From NCBI RefSeq assembly GCF_030161415.1, contig NZ_BSSU01000010.1, positions 141,782-205,781 on the forward strand: DNA of 64,000 nucleotides, written 5' to 3'. Under the pieces are notes generated by a model. The model saw only the letters and a program-made list of their open reading frames with translations. It had not been told where the DNA came from and made no database searches. Below, in pieces: positions 43,872 through 53,372 of this stretch. Made by a program: the position numbers and the translations under genes. This DNA comes from Thalassotalea eurytherma. Lineage in GTDB: Bacteria; Pseudomonadota; Gammaproteobacteria; Enterobacterales; Alteromonadaceae. How positions within the stretch are numbered: position 1 is the stretch's first letter; the number at the start of each line of letters is the position of its first letter.

Positions 43872-45746
43872 TTAAATCTCGTCGACTGAATGGCCTGATA
43901 AAGCCGTTTTTATTGATGAGTCCATACGGCGCTCAGCAAATGCTGCCGTTTGTTGGTTAACGTGTTCAATTGCAGCTTCAATAGCATCAGTATCACCATT
44001 TTGGCTAGTTTCAGCTAATTGACTAATTGCGTGTTTAATAGTGCTTAGCTCTTGCTCAGAAAGTAAATGAGCGTCTACAGCTAATGCTGACTCTAACGCT
44101 TCAATAACGCGTGCTGCTTCAACTTGTTGCTCTTTAAGCATACGTGCTTCAATATCAGCTTTAGCATTAGACATTGAGTCTTTTAGCATCTGCGCGATTT
44201 GAGTTTCTTCTAAACCAAATGATGGTTTAACAACGATAGATGATTCAACACCCGTTGATTTTTCCATAGCGCTCACTTCAAGTAAACCATCGGCATCAAC
44301 CTTAAAGGTTACGCGAATATGGGCTGCGCCAGCGGCCATTGGTGGAATATCTCGTAATTCAAATCGTGCTAATGATCGACAATCATCAACTAATTCTCGC
44401 TCACCTTGTAATACGTGAACAGCCATTGCTGTTTGACCATCTTTAAAAGTGGTAAATTCTTGTGCTTTAGCAACTGGGATGGTGGTATTACGTTCAATCA
44501 CTTTTTCTACCAAACCGCCCATCGTTTCAAGGCCCAACGACAATGGAATGACATCAAGCAATAACATGTCTGAATCTGGCTTGTTGCCAACTAACACATC
44601 AGCTTGAATTGCCGCGCCAATTGCGACAACTTTGTCTGGATCTATCGAAGTCAGTGGCGTTTTATTAAAATACTTTTCTACTTCTGCGCGCACCATAGGT
44701 ACACGTGTAGAGCCACCAACCATCACCACTTCTTCTACCATGTCGGTTGATAAACCTGCATCTTTCAATGCTCGTCGACATGCTCTAAGGGTTTTCGTCA
44801 CTAACGATGAAATTAATGTTTCAAAGGTTGATTTTGAGACTTCACCTTGCCAGGTTTTATTGTCATCAAGAGATAGCTCAACAGTTGCAACGTCGCTTAA
44901 CGTTAGGGCTTCTTTTAATTCTCTTGAACGCACAGCTAACTGGCGTTCTATTTGTGGCGACAATGGTCGAGTCAAACCAGCTTGCTCAATTAAGTGCTCA
45001 GCAAGTGCAACATCAAAATCGTCACCACCTAATGCCGAATCACCGCCCGTCGCAAGTACTTCAAAAACACCTTTATTAAGACGTAGTATTGAAATATCAA
45101 ACGTACCACCACCTAAATCATAAACAGCAATAACGCCGTCAGTATGACCTTCATGCGCAGTATCTAAACCATAAGCTACAGCTGCTGCAGTAGGCTCATT
45201 TAACAAACGTAAAACATTTAAGCCAGCAAGTTTTGCCGCATCTTTTGTGCTTTGTCGTTGTGCATCATCAAAATATGCTGGTACCGTAATCACGACACCT
45301 TCTAGCTCGCCACCTAACGATTTTTCTGCGCGCGCGGCTAAGTTTTTTAAGATTTCACTAGAGACTTGCACCGGATCAACTTCACCTGCACGCGTAAGTA
45401 GCGTTGGGTGATTTTCTTGACCTGCAAAATGATAAGGTAATGAAGGGTATTTCGCTTGGATATCGCTTAAGCTGCGGCCTATTAATCGTTTAGCCGATAC
45501 AATGGTATTTTGAGGATCTGACACACTCACTTGATGAGCTTCGTCACCGACTAGAGTACCGCTCTCTTGATAACTTACTATTGACGGAACAATATCATTA
45601 CCCTGCTCGTCAGAAAGTGTTTTTGGTAGTCCACTTTGCACACTAGCTACTAAAGAGTTAGTTGTGCCTAAATCAATACCGGCCGCTAAACGGTGCTCAT
45701 GAGGAACGGTACTTTGACCTGGTTCAGCAATTTGTAATAAGGCCAT
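43872..45746 (-). CDS. hscA: Hsp70-type Fe-S chaperone HscA
   Basis: A 624-residue specialised Hsp70. The ATPase domain has [30 protein letters not shown] and [14 protein letters not shown]; the substrate domain starts about residue 395 with [14 protein letters not shown]. It binds the LPPVK motif of IscU and releases clusters with help from HscB. Starts 29 bp after hscB and ends 3 bp before fdx. Full length. Confidence 0.96.
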   Translation of the reverse strand: MALLQIAEPGQSTVPHEHRLAAGIDLGTTNSLVASVQSGLPKTLSDEQGNDIVPSIVSYQESGTLVGDEAHQVSVSDPQNTIVSAKRLIGRSLSDIQAKYPSLPYHFAGQENHPTLLTRAGEVDPVQVSSEILKNLAARAEKSLGGELEGVVITVPAYFDDAQRQSTKDAAKLAGLNVLRLLNEPTAAAVAYGLDTAHEGHTDGVIAVYDLGGGTFDISILRLNKGVFEVLATGGDSALGGDDFDVALAEHLIEQAGLTRPLSPQIERQLAVRSRELKEALTLSDVATVELSLDDNKTWQGEVSKSTFETLISSLVTKTLRACRRALKDAGLSTDMVEEVVMVGGSTRVPMVRAEVEKYFNKTPLTSIDPDKVVAIGAAIQADVLVGNKPDSDMLLLDVIPLSLGLETMGGLVEKVIERNTTIPVAKAQEFTTFKDGQTAMAVHVLQGERELVDDCRSLARFELRDIPPMAAGAAHIRVTFKVDADGLLEVSAMEKSTGVESSIVVKPSFGLEETQIAQMLKDSMSNAKADIEARMLKEQQVEAARVIEALESALAVDAHLLSEQELSTIKHAISQLAETSQNGDTDAIEAAIEHVNQQTAAFAERRMDSSIKTALSGHSVDEI

Positions 45747-45775
45747 AATGGGGCTCTTTAACTAGATTGAAAAAT

Positions 45776-46303
45776 TTACAGTTCAAATAACTGATCTTCA
45801 ATGCGATCAAGTTCAATCTGTAGTTTTTGATAAAATTTTAACTTACGTAAGTGCTCAGATGCTGCCATATTTGCGTCATCATTTTGCTGCGCTAATTGTA
45901 CTTGTAACTCACTAAAAAGCGATTGATATTCGCTATCTAGCTCTTGGCTAGCGGCAAATAAAGCATCATCAGGATTAGCGGCGTGTTTAACATCATCGAG
46001 TAATTCACGCAATTCCATTTGACGCATCAAGAACATCGTATCTTTAACAGTGCTTTGTTCATCTGGCATATCAACACCACGCAACTCAAGCATATATTGA
46101 GCACGCTTTAGCGGTGTTTTTAAGGTTTGATAGGCGTCATTGATCATGGAAGATTTTTGCACCGCTAACAATTGCTCTTGACTAGAAGCATGAGCAAATC
46201 TATCTGGGTGCATAGATTTTTGTAGGCGTTGAAAAACATCAGAAAGCTGTTTTTCATCAACGTTAAAGTTTGGCTCTAAACCAAACAATTCATAATAATT
46301 CAA
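45776..46303 (-). CDS. hscB: J-domain co-chaperone HscB
   Basis: About 175 residues. The N-terminal J domain carries the essential HPD in KSMHPDRFAHAS (about residue 32), and the C-terminal helical bundle (LMRQMELRELLDDV onward) binds IscU. No ATG is available near the start. The TTG at 46303 gives the family N-terminus (x)NYYELFGLEP and has GGAG five bases upstream, so it is preferred over a TTG six codons earlier. The unusual start codon may lower expression relative to its operon neighbours. Confidence 0.92.
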   Translation of the reverse strand: MNYYELFGLEPNFNVDEKQLSDVFQRLQKSMHPDRFAHASSQEQLLAVQKSSMINDAYQTLKTPLKRAQYMLELRGVDMPDEQSTVKDTMFLMRQMELRELLDDVKHAANPDDALFAASQELDSEYQSLFSELQVQLAQQNDDANMAASEHLRKLKFYQKLQIELDRIEDQLFEL

Positions 46304-46329
46304 GCTAACTCCGCGATTCAAATAGCTGA

Positions 46330-46653
46330 TTATACGTTGAAGCTTTCACCGCAACCACACTCGCCTTTTGCGTTTGGATTGGTGAATTTAAAACCTTCGT
46401 TTAAACCTTCTTTAACAAAGTCTAATTCAGTACCTGAAAGGTAAACTAAACTTTTCGCATCAATAATAATATTAACGCCGTCAATGGTGAAAAGTTCGTC
46501 ATCTTCATTTAGGTCATCAACAAACTCAAGCACGTAGGCTAGGCCTGAACAGCCAGTTGTTTTTATACCTAAACGCAAACCAAGGCCCTTGCCTCGGTTT
46601 GTCATAAATGTTTGAACCCGCTCTGCTGCTGCGGGTGTCATGGTTACTGCCAT
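46330..46653 (-). CDS. iscA: iron-sulfur assembly protein IscA
   Basis: A 107-residue A-type carrier. The three conserved cysteines are in [13 protein letters not shown] and near the C-terminus in GECGCGESF. It passes or stores clusters for target apoproteins in the cytoplasm. It starts 6 bp after iscU. Length and motifs are normal. Confidence 0.96.
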   Translation of the reverse strand: MAVTMTPAAAERVQTFMTNRGKGLGLRLGIKTTGCSGLAYVLEFVDDLNEDDELFTIDGVNIIIDAKSLVYLSGTELDFVKEGLNEGFKFTNPNAKGECGCGESFNV

Positions 46654-46659
46654 CTTAGC

Positions 46660-47052
46660 TTAACCTTTTTGTGTATCTTGTTTAGCTTGGTAATCTTCAA
46701 TCGCTGCTTTAATTGCATCTTCAGCAAGAATTGAACAGTGAATTTTCACTGGTGGTAAAGCTAATTCTTCAGAAATGTCAGTATTCTTAATTTCTGCCGC
46801 TTCTTCAATCGACTTACCTTTAACCCACTCAGTAACAAGTGAGCTAGAGGCGATCGCACTACCACAACCATAGGTTTTAAATTTTGCGTCTTCAATAATA
46901 CCTTCGTCGGTAATTTTTAATTGAAGCTTCATCACATCACCACATGCAGGAGCACCAACCATACCTGTTGCTACTTGTGGATCGTTTTTATCCATAGAAC
47001 CAACGTTACGTGGGTTCTCATAATGATCTATTACTTTTTCGCTATACGCCAT
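46660..47052 (-). CDS. iscU: Fe-S cluster scaffold IscU
   Basis: A 130-residue scaffold. Cluster ligands Cys37 (GAPACGDVM), Cys63 (KTYGCGSAIASSS) and Cys106 (VKIHCSILA) are present, along with the LPPVK motif recognised by HscA. IscS delivers sulfur and Fdx electrons. It lies 28 bp downstream of iscS and 6 bp upstream of iscA. Confidence 0.97.
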   Translation of the reverse strand: MAYSEKVIDHYENPRNVGSMDKNDPQVATGMVGAPACGDVMKLQLKITDEGIIEDAKFKTYGCGSAIASSSLVTEWVKGKSIEEAAEIKNTDISEELALPPVKIHCSILAEDAIKAAIEDYQAKQDTQKG

Positions 47053-47080
47053 AATATTCTCCTCGAAGCACAGCCTTTGG

Positions 47081-48295
47081 CTAGTGCGCTACCCACTCTA
47101 CAGACTCTAAATCAACACCATCTTGGAACATTTCCCAAAGTGGTGACATTTCACGTAAATGACCAATAGAGCGTTGAATTAAGTCGATTGCATAATCAAT
47201 TTCTTCTTCTGTCGTGAATCGACCGAAACTAAAACGAATTGAACTGTGTGCCAATTCATCATTTAAACCTAGTGCACGCAATACGTATGACGGTTCTAAA
47301 CTCGCTGATGTACAAGCTGAACCTGAAGATACCGCTAAATCTTTAAGCGCCATAATCAATGATTCACCTTCAACAAAGTTAAAGCTAACATTTAAGTTAC
47401 CTGCATAACGTTGATTAAAGTCACCGTTAACAAAAACTTGGTCCATGTCTTTAATGCCATTCCATAAACGATCACGCATTGCTGTGACATGTTCTATATC
47501 TTGCGCCATTTCTTCTTTAGCAATACGACAAGCTTCACCAAAACCAACAATTTGATGTGTAGCTAATGTACCACTGCGCATGCCGCGTTCATGTCCGCCA
47601 CCATGCATTTGAGATTCTAAACGAATACGCGGTTTACGACGCACGTATAAAGCACCAATACCTTTAGGGCCATACATTTTATGTGCAGACATAGACAGCA
47701 AATCTACTTTAGTCGCCTGAACATCAACAGGGATTTTACCGACTGATTGCGCTGCATCAACATGGAAGACAATTTTTCGGCTACGACATAATTCGCCGAT
47801 AGCATCGATGTCTTGAATAACACCAATTTCGTTATTTAGATGCATAATAGACACAACAACTGTATCTTCACGCATTGCTGCTTCGAGCTCAGCTAAATCA
47901 ATTAAACCATTTGGCTTAGGATCTAGGTAGGTCACTTCAAAACCTTGACGTTCTAATTCACGACAAGTATCTAAAACCGCTTTGTGTTCGGTTTTTGACG
48001 TAATAATATGCTTACCTTTCTTACTGTAGAAGTTTGCCGCACCTTTAATCGCTAAGTTGTCTGATTCAGTAGCACCAGATGTAATAACGATTTCACGCGG
48101 GTCAGCGTTGATTAAATCGGCGATTTGATTACGCGCAACATCAACAGCTTCTTCAGCTTGCCAACCAAACTTATGAGAACGAGAAGCCGGGTTACCATAG
48201 AACCCATCGGTGGTCATGTACTGCATCATTTTTTCAGCAACGCGTTTATCAACAGGCGTGGTTGCTGAATAATCAAGATAAATAGGAAGCTTCAT
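47081..48295 (-). CDS. iscS: cysteine desulfurase IscS
   Basis: A 404-residue PLP enzyme that removes sulfur from cysteine for Fe-S clusters and tRNA thiolation. The PLP lysine is in [12 protein letters not shown] (about residue 206), and the mobile active-site loop [20 protein letters not shown] holds the persulfide Cys328. The length equals E. coli IscS. It follows iscR by 40 bp. Cysteine would be supplied in part by CysE, encoded just upstream of iscR. Confidence 0.97.
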   Translation of the reverse strand: MKLPIYLDYSATTPVDKRVAEKMMQYMTTDGFYGNPASRSHKFGWQAEEAVDVARNQIADLINADPREIVITSGATESDNLAIKGAANFYSKKGKHIITSKTEHKAVLDTCRELERQGFEVTYLDPKPNGLIDLAELEAAMREDTVVVSIMHLNNEIGVIQDIDAIGELCRSRKIVFHVDAAQSVGKIPVDVQATKVDLLSMSAHKMYGPKGIGALYVRRKPRIRLESQMHGGGHERGMRSGTLATHQIVGFGEACRIAKEEMAQDIEHVTAMRDRLWNGIKDMDQVFVNGDFNQRYAGNLNVSFNFVEGESLIMALKDLAVSSGSACTSASLEPSYVLRALGLNDELAHSSIRFSFGRFTTEEEIDYAIDLIQRSIGHLREMSPLWEMFQDGVDLESVEWVAH

Positions 48296-48335
48296 TGACT
48301 AACTTTCTCCAAACTAACGTTCACGTTGGTAACGA

Positions 48336-48839
48336 TTACCAATTGTGAATAATATTTTTTGTTTCAATAACAGTTTTGTGCGCAGTATCGGCTGCTTGGC
48401 CGTATTGCTCATCTTGTCGTTTTGAAACCGTTTTAACATCTCTTTGTTCTACGAGCTCTGACAAAGAAATGCCTTGTAAAAATTCTTCGATGCGATTACT
48501 TAAATCTGACCATAGGGTATGTGTTAAACACTGATTGCCACCTTGGCAATTGCCTTGTCCTAGGCATTTGGTTGCGTCAACACTTTCATCGACTGCACTA
48601 ATCACATCGGCTACAGCTATTTGTGCCGAGCATTTACCCAACTTATAGCCACCACCAGGTCCTCTGACGCTGTTTACCAGTCCATGTTTTCTCAAGCGAG
48701 AAAACAACTGCTCTAAATAGGATAATGAAATACCTTGACGTTCAGAAATATCCGCCAAAGGTACAGGTCCAGATGATGCGTGAATCGCTACATCTAGCAT
48801 TGCTGTAACGGCGTAACGCCCTTTAGAAGTCAGTTTCAT
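48336..48839 (-). CDS. iscR: Fe-S cluster-sensing transcriptional regulator IscR
   Basis: A 167-residue Rrf2-family repressor. The winged helix is in [20 protein letters not shown]...[27 protein letters not shown]. The cluster ligands are Cys92, Cys98 and Cys104 with His107 ([20 protein letters not shown]). Holo-IscR represses isc through type 1 sites; three such sites lie in the 160-bp leader upstream. First gene of iscRSUA-hscBA-fdx. Confidence 0.97.
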   Translation of the reverse strand: MKLTSKGRYAVTAMLDVAIHASSGPVPLADISERQGISLSYLEQLFSRLRKHGLVNSVRGPGGGYKLGKCSAQIAVADVISAVDESVDATKCLGQGNCQGGNQCLTHTLWSDLSNRIEEFLQGISLSELVEQRDVKTVSKRQDEQYGQAADTAHKTVIETKNIIHNW

Positions 48840-48873
48840 AATGTGCCTTAAATAATTTGCCGCGCAATTATAT

Positions 48874-48898
48874 ATATCCTAGTAAATTAGTCAAACAA
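48874..48898. promoter_or_regulatory. IscR type 1-like box, degenerate
   Basis: ATATCCTAGT-AAATT-AGTC fits the IscR type 1 dyad in its central part but loses symmetry at the right end. It abuts the next box directly, with centres 25 bp apart, 35 bp upstream of iscR. Confidence 0.55.
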
Positions 48899-48923
48899 AT
48901 ACCTGAGTAAATTACTCAGGTAT
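48899..48923. promoter_or_regulatory. IscR type 1 box, perfect palindrome
   Basis: A 25-bp dyad reads ATACCTGAGTAA, central A/T, TTACTCAGGTAT. It matches the IscR type 1 architecture (ATA-SYY-GACT-R) except that the core is GAGT/ACTC rather than GACT/AGTC. It probably covers the isc promoter. Confidence 0.8.
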
Positions 48924-48949
48924 TTTAAGTGTCATTTCAGGAAAGGTCA

Positions 48950-48974
48950 ATACCTGAGTAATTTAATCAAGTAT
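48950..48974. promoter_or_regulatory. IscR type 1 box, distal
   Basis: ATACCTGAGTAATTT on the left repeats the perfect box exactly over its first 12 bases, and AATCAAGTAT on the right is a partial mirror. It lies between cysE and the other two boxes, about 110 bp upstream of iscR. Confidence 0.65.
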
Positions 48975-48999
48975 TATTTTTTGATATAACCTAGTTGAA

Positions 49000-49806
49000 C
49001 TAGATTTGAGGATCAAACTCGTCAACAATTTTACGACGACGCTCTGCTGCTTTTTGTTCATCTTCAACAAATTCACCGACTCGCAATTCAGGTAATGCTT
49101 CAGAGCATACGTCACCACCTAAACGATTAATTTCTTCGCATAGTGATGACACTTTACCATCCATTAGGTGCATATGATCAAGCATTCGACCAATGGCTTT
49201 AGCAACAGGATCAGGGTTTTCCGCCGATACGGCGTAAGCATCGAAACCAAATTTCTCAGCTGCTTGTTCACGTTGCTTTGTTTGCTGATCTTTATGTGGG
49301 TTTACAATTTTTCCAGGTATACCAACCGCCGTCATGTTAGCTGGTACATCCTTAACAACAACAGAATTAGATCCCACTTTACCGCCTTCACCAATAGTAA
49401 TAGGACCTAAAACTTGCGCACCAGCGCCAATAACAACATTATTGCATAACGTTGGGTGGCGTTTACCTGCTTTCCAACTTGTACCACCTAACGTAACACC
49501 TTGGTATAACGTGACATCATCACCAATTTCAGCGGTGCCACCGATAACCACTCCCATACCATGGTCAATAAAAAAGCGACGGCCGATGGTAGCACCAGGA
49601 TGAATCTCAACGCCAGTTAGCCAACGAGCAACGGTAGAAAACGTGCGGGCTAACCACTTAAGATTATACTTCCATAGTTTATGACTTAGTCGATGACACC
49701 AAACAGCGTGAAGACCCGGATAGTTGGTTAATACCTCAAATACGGTTCTAGCAGCGGGATCTCTATCAAAGACACTATTAATATCTTCTTTGATACGACT
49801 AAACAT
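49000..49806 (-). CDS. cysE: serine O-acetyltransferase
   Basis: A 268-residue hexapeptide-repeat transferase making O-acetylserine for cysteine synthesis. An N-terminal helical part (residues 1-65) is followed by a left-handed beta-helix from about 66 to 170 ([61 protein letters not shown]), with the active-site His in [10 protein letters not shown]. The C-terminal extension beyond about 175 is longer than in some family members and acidic/basic. It lies between trmJ and the isc operon, linking cysteine supply with IscS. Confidence 0.95.
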   Translation of the reverse strand: MFSRIKEDINSVFDRDPAARTVFEVLTNYPGLHAVWCHRLSHKLWKYNLKWLARTFSTVARWLTGVEIHPGATIGRRFFIDHGMGVVIGGTAEIGDDVTLYQGVTLGGTSWKAGKRHPTLCNNVVIGAGAQVLGPITIGEGGKVGSNSVVVKDVPANMTAVGIPGKIVNPHKDQQTKQREQAAEKFGFDAYAVSAENPDPVAKAIGRMLDHMHLMDGKVSSLCEEINRLGGDVCSEALPELRVGEFVEDEQKAAERRRKIVDEFDPQI

Positions 49807-49823
49807 AATTTTTCCTTATTAAT

Positions 49824-50570
49824 TTACGATTCGTTTTTCTTTGCAGCTTTTTCAACAGACGCTAAGATGCCACGCATCATCTTTACTTCTTTAACATCTG
49901 GACGTGCTCTATTTAAAAAGCGACGAAGCTTAGTCATCACTAAACCAGGATGACTTGGCACAATAAAGCCTGTTGCTTTTAATGCCTTTTCAAAATGTTC
50001 AAACATGCGCTCGGTTTCGTCAACCACAGGATATTCGACATCGTCTTTTTCAACGTATTTAGCATTTTCTTTAGCCAAGAACGCCATGCGCACTTCATAA
50101 CTTAATGTTTGTACTGCCATCGCCAAATTCAATGAGCTATATTCAGGATTAGCTGGAATTTGGACGTGGAAATGACAAAGTTGTAATTCATCATTTGTTA
50201 GACCAGAACTTTCACGGCCAAAAACGAGTGCTACCGGATACTCAGGCGCTTCTTCAATCATCTTTTCACCACAACTACGTGGCTCAAGCATGGGCCATGG
50301 CAATGTTCGAGAGCGTGCGCTCGTACCTACCACGAGGCCACAATCTTTTACTGCTTCTTCTAACGTATCAACTACCGTTAAATCGGCTAGTACGTCAGTA
50401 GCGCCTGCAGCTAAGGCTTGTGCCTGGCCATTTGGCATTTCAATAGGATCAACTAATACTAAGTTTTTTAATCCCATGGTTTTCATCGCGCGGGCCGCTG
50501 AACCGATATTTCGACAATCCGAGGTATTAACTAAAACGATACGCACTGAATCTAATAATGAATTTGACAT
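49824..50570 (-). CDS. trmJ: tRNA (cytidine/uridine-32-2'-O)-methyltransferase TrmJ
   Basis: A 248-residue SPOUT methyltransferase that methylates position 32 of several tRNAs. [25 protein letters not shown] at the start, [29 protein letters not shown] and [16 protein letters not shown] form the trefoil knot and cofactor site. The C-terminal extension ([21 protein letters not shown]) is typical. It is 17 bp upstream of cysE and divergent from suhB, a pairing common in gammaproteobacteria. Confidence 0.94.
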   Translation of the reverse strand: MSNSLLDSVRIVLVNTSDCRNIGSAARAMKTMGLKNLVLVDPIEMPNGQAQALAAGATDVLADLTVVDTLEEAVKDCGLVVGTSARSRTLPWPMLEPRSCGEKMIEEAPEYPVALVFGRESSGLTNDELQLCHFHVQIPANPEYSSLNLAMAVQTLSYEVRMAFLAKENAKYVEKDDVEYPVVDETERMFEHFEKALKATGFIVPSHPGLVMTKLRRFLNRARPDVKEVKMMRGILASVEKAAKKNES

Positions 50571-50601
50571 TTATAACTATCTAGATGGCTAAAATTGCAG
50601 T

Positions 50602-50864
50602 ATACCAAACCCATTAGGTTTTTACACCGCTCAGAGCTATGTCACAGGAGTAGTAACAACATAAATTTCTTTAACATAGTTACTCTACGTTAATTAAATT
50701 TAGGGCAGTTAATGTTTCTGTGATGAGCTCCCAAGGGCGAGTTTCAAGGACTTTTATACTGCGTTATAGCTATTGACAAGGGACAACCATTCTCTACAAG
50801 TTCCGCCTTGCCTAAAAGCCTTTAAATTCTCGCTGAGTACGAAAAAACTTATTGGGTTTGGTAT
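50602..50864. mobile_element. MITE-like inverted-repeat element (no ORF)
   Basis: The 560-bp gap between trmJ and suhB contains near-perfect 24-bp terminal inverted repeats: ATACCAAACCCATTAGG at 50602 on the left and its complement ending TGGGTTTGGTAT at 50864 on the right (21 of 24 match). The 263-bp unit has no convincing ORF and no clear target duplication. Size and structure fit a miniature inverted-repeat element. Bases 50865-51130 then hold the suhB promoter region. Confidence 0.6.
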
Positions 50865-51130
50865 CTTTTAACACAGAACATTACCGCTGTTGTGAAAAAA
50901 AAGCACCCGATTTACATCGTTTTCGCTATGGTCTTTCATTCTGAATTAGTTGATTTACTTATAAGAATCTGTCAAATAAATGAATTTAATACCCTTTGAT
51001 TACAATTTCGTTGTCGCTTAGCGCTAAACTTTTTGCTACAATGCGCGCCGCTTACGTCACTGCTGATTGCATTTGAGCGTAATTGCGTTGTTCTTTTACA
51101 TGCTGTTTTACAAATTTATAGGTGATTATT

Positions 51131-51934
51131 ATGCATCCGATGCTAAATATTGCTGTACGTGCTGCGCGCGCTGCGGGAAATGTGATTGTTCGTGCTTTCG
51201 AACAACAAGATAAAATTGAAGTAACATCGAAAGGGTTAAATGACTTTGTTACTAATGTTGATAAAGCCGCTGAAGAAGCAATTATTGAAATTATCTCAAA
51301 AGCCTACCCAAAACACTCTATTGTGAGTGAAGAATGTGGTGTTATTGATGGCGAAGATAAAGACTTTCAATGGGTTATCGATCCATTAGATGGCACAACT
51401 AACTTTGTAAAAGGCATTCCTCACTTTGCAGTGTCAATTGCATTAAAAGTAAAAGGCAAAATAGACCAAGCCGTAGTGTTTGATCCGATTCGTGGTGAGC
51501 TATTTACAGCTAGCCGTGGTAAAGGTGCTCAGCTAAATGGTTTCCGTATCCGCGTTAAAAACTCAAAAGAGTTAACTGGTGCTATCGTAGCAACAGGCTT
51601 CCCATTCAAGCAAAAATTCCATTTAGATAACTATATGGAAATGTTCAAAACAATATTTGTCAAAAGTGCAGACATGCGCCGCGCTGGCAGTGCAGCTTTA
51701 GATTTAGCTTATGTTGCTGCAGGTCGAGTTGACGGTTATTTTGAATTTGGTTTAAAACCTTGGGATACCGCAGCAGGTGAACTACTTGTTGTTGAGGCTG
51801 GTGGTTTAGTTACTGACGTTAATGGTGGTTTGAATCACTCGCAATCAGGTAACATTGTGGCTGCAAGTCCTAAAGTGTTAAAAGAAATGGTTGCTGATAT
51901 TCGTCCTCACCTTACCGATGCGATGAAAAAGTAA
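51131..51934 (+). CDS. suhB: inositol-1-monophosphatase family protein SuhB
   Basis: A 267-residue Mg-dependent phosphatase; in E. coli SuhB also binds the rRNA antitermination complex. MHPMLNIAVRAARAAGNVI is the SuhB N-terminus. Metal and catalytic motifs are VSEECG, WVIDPLDGTTNFVKG (about residue 82) and WDTAAGELLVVEAGG (about 213). The ATG at 51131 is chosen over a GTG at 51122 because AGGTGA lies just upstream of it and overlaps the GTG. Divergent from trmJ, single gene, own terminator. Confidence 0.96.
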   Translation: MHPMLNIAVRAARAAGNVIVRAFEQQDKIEVTSKGLNDFVTNVDKAAEEAIIEIISKAYPKHSIVSEECGVIDGEDKDFQWVIDPLDGTTNFVKGIPHFAVSIALKVKGKIDQAVVFDPIRGELFTASRGKGAQLNGFRIRVKNSKELTGAIVATGFPFKQKFHLDNYMEMFKTIFVKSADMRRAGSAALDLAYVAAGRVDGYFEFGLKPWDTAAGELLVVEAGGLVTDVNGGLNHSQSGNIVAASPKVLKEMVADIRPHLTDAMKK

Positions 51935-51950
51935 AACCTCTTAATTTAAA

Positions 51951-51988
51951 AAAAAGGGTCAGCGTAATATTTACGCTGACCCTTTTTT
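51951..51988. terminator. bidirectional terminator between suhB and the M24 peptidase gene
   Basis: AGGGTCAGCGTAA (51955-51967) pairs with TTACGCTGACCCT (51971-51983), with A-run before and T-run after, so it serves both convergent genes. Confidence 0.92.
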
Positions 51989-52024
51989 ATTGCCGATTAT
52001 TTTAAAACTCATCGTTAATGAAGG

Positions 52025-53347
52025 TTACTTAACTAAAAGCAACTCTGTTTGGCGGCCATCAAAATAACGAATACCACGTTCATCAAAATAGGCATCTTCT
52101 TCTAACATTATGCGAATTTCTTTCTGCCAAGCGTTTATATAAATCGCGTTATTTAATTCAATAGAATACGCGGTGTTGTAATGAAGCGGATGATCACCGG
52201 TACCTCGCACTCCTTGTTGCTGATCCCACATACCTAACGTTGTGCCTGCACCATGGCCATGATAGCCCAAAGGATGTGAATAAATCGTTGGCTTTAACCC
52301 TTTAGCTTTGGCTTTTTCTAGAGACGATTTAAGTACTGCATTACCTGTTCGCCCTTTAGTAAACTCATTAGTAAAAATATCTTGCAGTAAATTGCCTTTT
52401 TGCAGAGCATTGGTTAAATAATTAGGTGCTTGCGTTTCACCCTTTTGTAAAACATAGGCATGCTGCTGAGTATCAGTATTGAGTCTTAAATAGGTTAAGC
52501 CAAAATCAACATGCAGTAAGTCGCCTTGCTGGATAATTTGATCGCCATAACCATTGGTAAAACTATCTTCATGATCAAACTTCACATTATCGCTGCGTTG
52601 AATGGCAACTGATGGGTGAAACCAAGTTTGTAAATTTATCGCTAAAACTTTCTCTCTAAACCACCATTGCATATCTTCAGTCGTCGTTTTGCCTATCTCA
52701 ATAACATCACTAGAGAAACCCTCAGCAATTATTCGATGTGCTTGAGCAACAAGATTTTCCATAATATCTAATTCAGGCGCTATTCTTGTTTCAAGCCATG
52801 CTATGGCAAGTGGCTCTGCACTAACTAAACGATGATGGTATTTTTGCGGCAAAGCATCGATTAGTTCGCGTTTATCTGTGATCACTAAACCATCTGCGTG
52901 CCCCCAAAATTCTGATTCATTAAGCGCTATATTCTTCGGCTGATATTGATTGATGATATCTACAAGCGCTTGCCACTGATCAGGCTGTTTGGCTTTATCC
53001 CATGCCCTTTCAAAACTGTTCCCTACTTTGTATGGTGCAATAGCCAGTGCCTTGACACCTTCATTTGGCGTATTCACAAATGCTAAAATGGTTCTACGAC
53101 GAGCAGAGTGCCATGTCGCCGGTAACAGTGTTTTAATAATTGGGTCTTCATTATATTCGCGAGAAATAATGAGCCACATATCAACACCATGTTTATCCAT
53201 TAACTTGGGTAATAACTGCTTAATTCGCTGCTCAGTAATGTTATCTATAACTGCTGCGCGTTCCCGCAAAGGTAAAGGTTGCCACTGAGCAAGCGATTCA
53301 ACACTATATATAGCTAAAATAAACGTGATTGCGATTCGATAGAACAT
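52025..53347 (-). CDS. exported M24-family metallopeptidase (Xaa-Pro peptidase-like)
   Basis: A 440-residue protein with a signal peptide (MFYRIAITFILAIYSVESLA, cut before QWQ), an N-terminal creatinase-like domain (residues ~25-180) and a pita-bread catalytic domain. Metal ligands appear as the two Asp in LLHVDFGLTYLRLNTD, His in HPLGYHGHGAG, Glu in AYSIELNNAI and Glu in RIMLEEDAYF. It is likely a periplasmic aminopeptidase or prolidase. GGAGG lies just before the ATG. It follows an exported M28 peptidase on the same strand by 25 bp, so the two probably act together on peptides. Confidence 0.88.
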   Translation of the reverse strand: MFYRIAITFILAIYSVESLAQWQPLPLRERAAVIDNITEQRIKQLLPKLMDKHGVDMWLIISREYNEDPIIKTLLPATWHSARRRTILAFVNTPNEGVKALAIAPYKVGNSFERAWDKAKQPDQWQALVDIINQYQPKNIALNESEFWGHADGLVITDKRELIDALPQKYHHRLVSAEPLAIAWLETRIAPELDIMENLVAQAHRIIAEGFSSDVIEIGKTTTEDMQWWFREKVLAINLQTWFHPSVAIQRSDNVKFDHEDSFTNGYGDQIIQQGDLLHVDFGLTYLRLNTDTQQHAYVLQKGETQAPNYLTNALQKGNLLQDIFTNEFTKGRTGNAVLKSSLEKAKAKGLKPTIYSHPLGYHGHGAGTTLGMWDQQQGVRGTGDHPLHYNTAYSIELNNAIYINAWQKEIRIMLEEDAYFDERGIRYFDGRQTELLLVK

Positions 53348-53372
53348 TCTGCCTCCTTGTCTGTACTAATGA

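Noticed and set aside
44632..45123. 163-codon plus-strand ORF inside hscA
   Set aside because: It lies wholly antisense to the conserved ATPase domain of hscA, with no ribosome site and a composition expected from a reverse-frame shadow.
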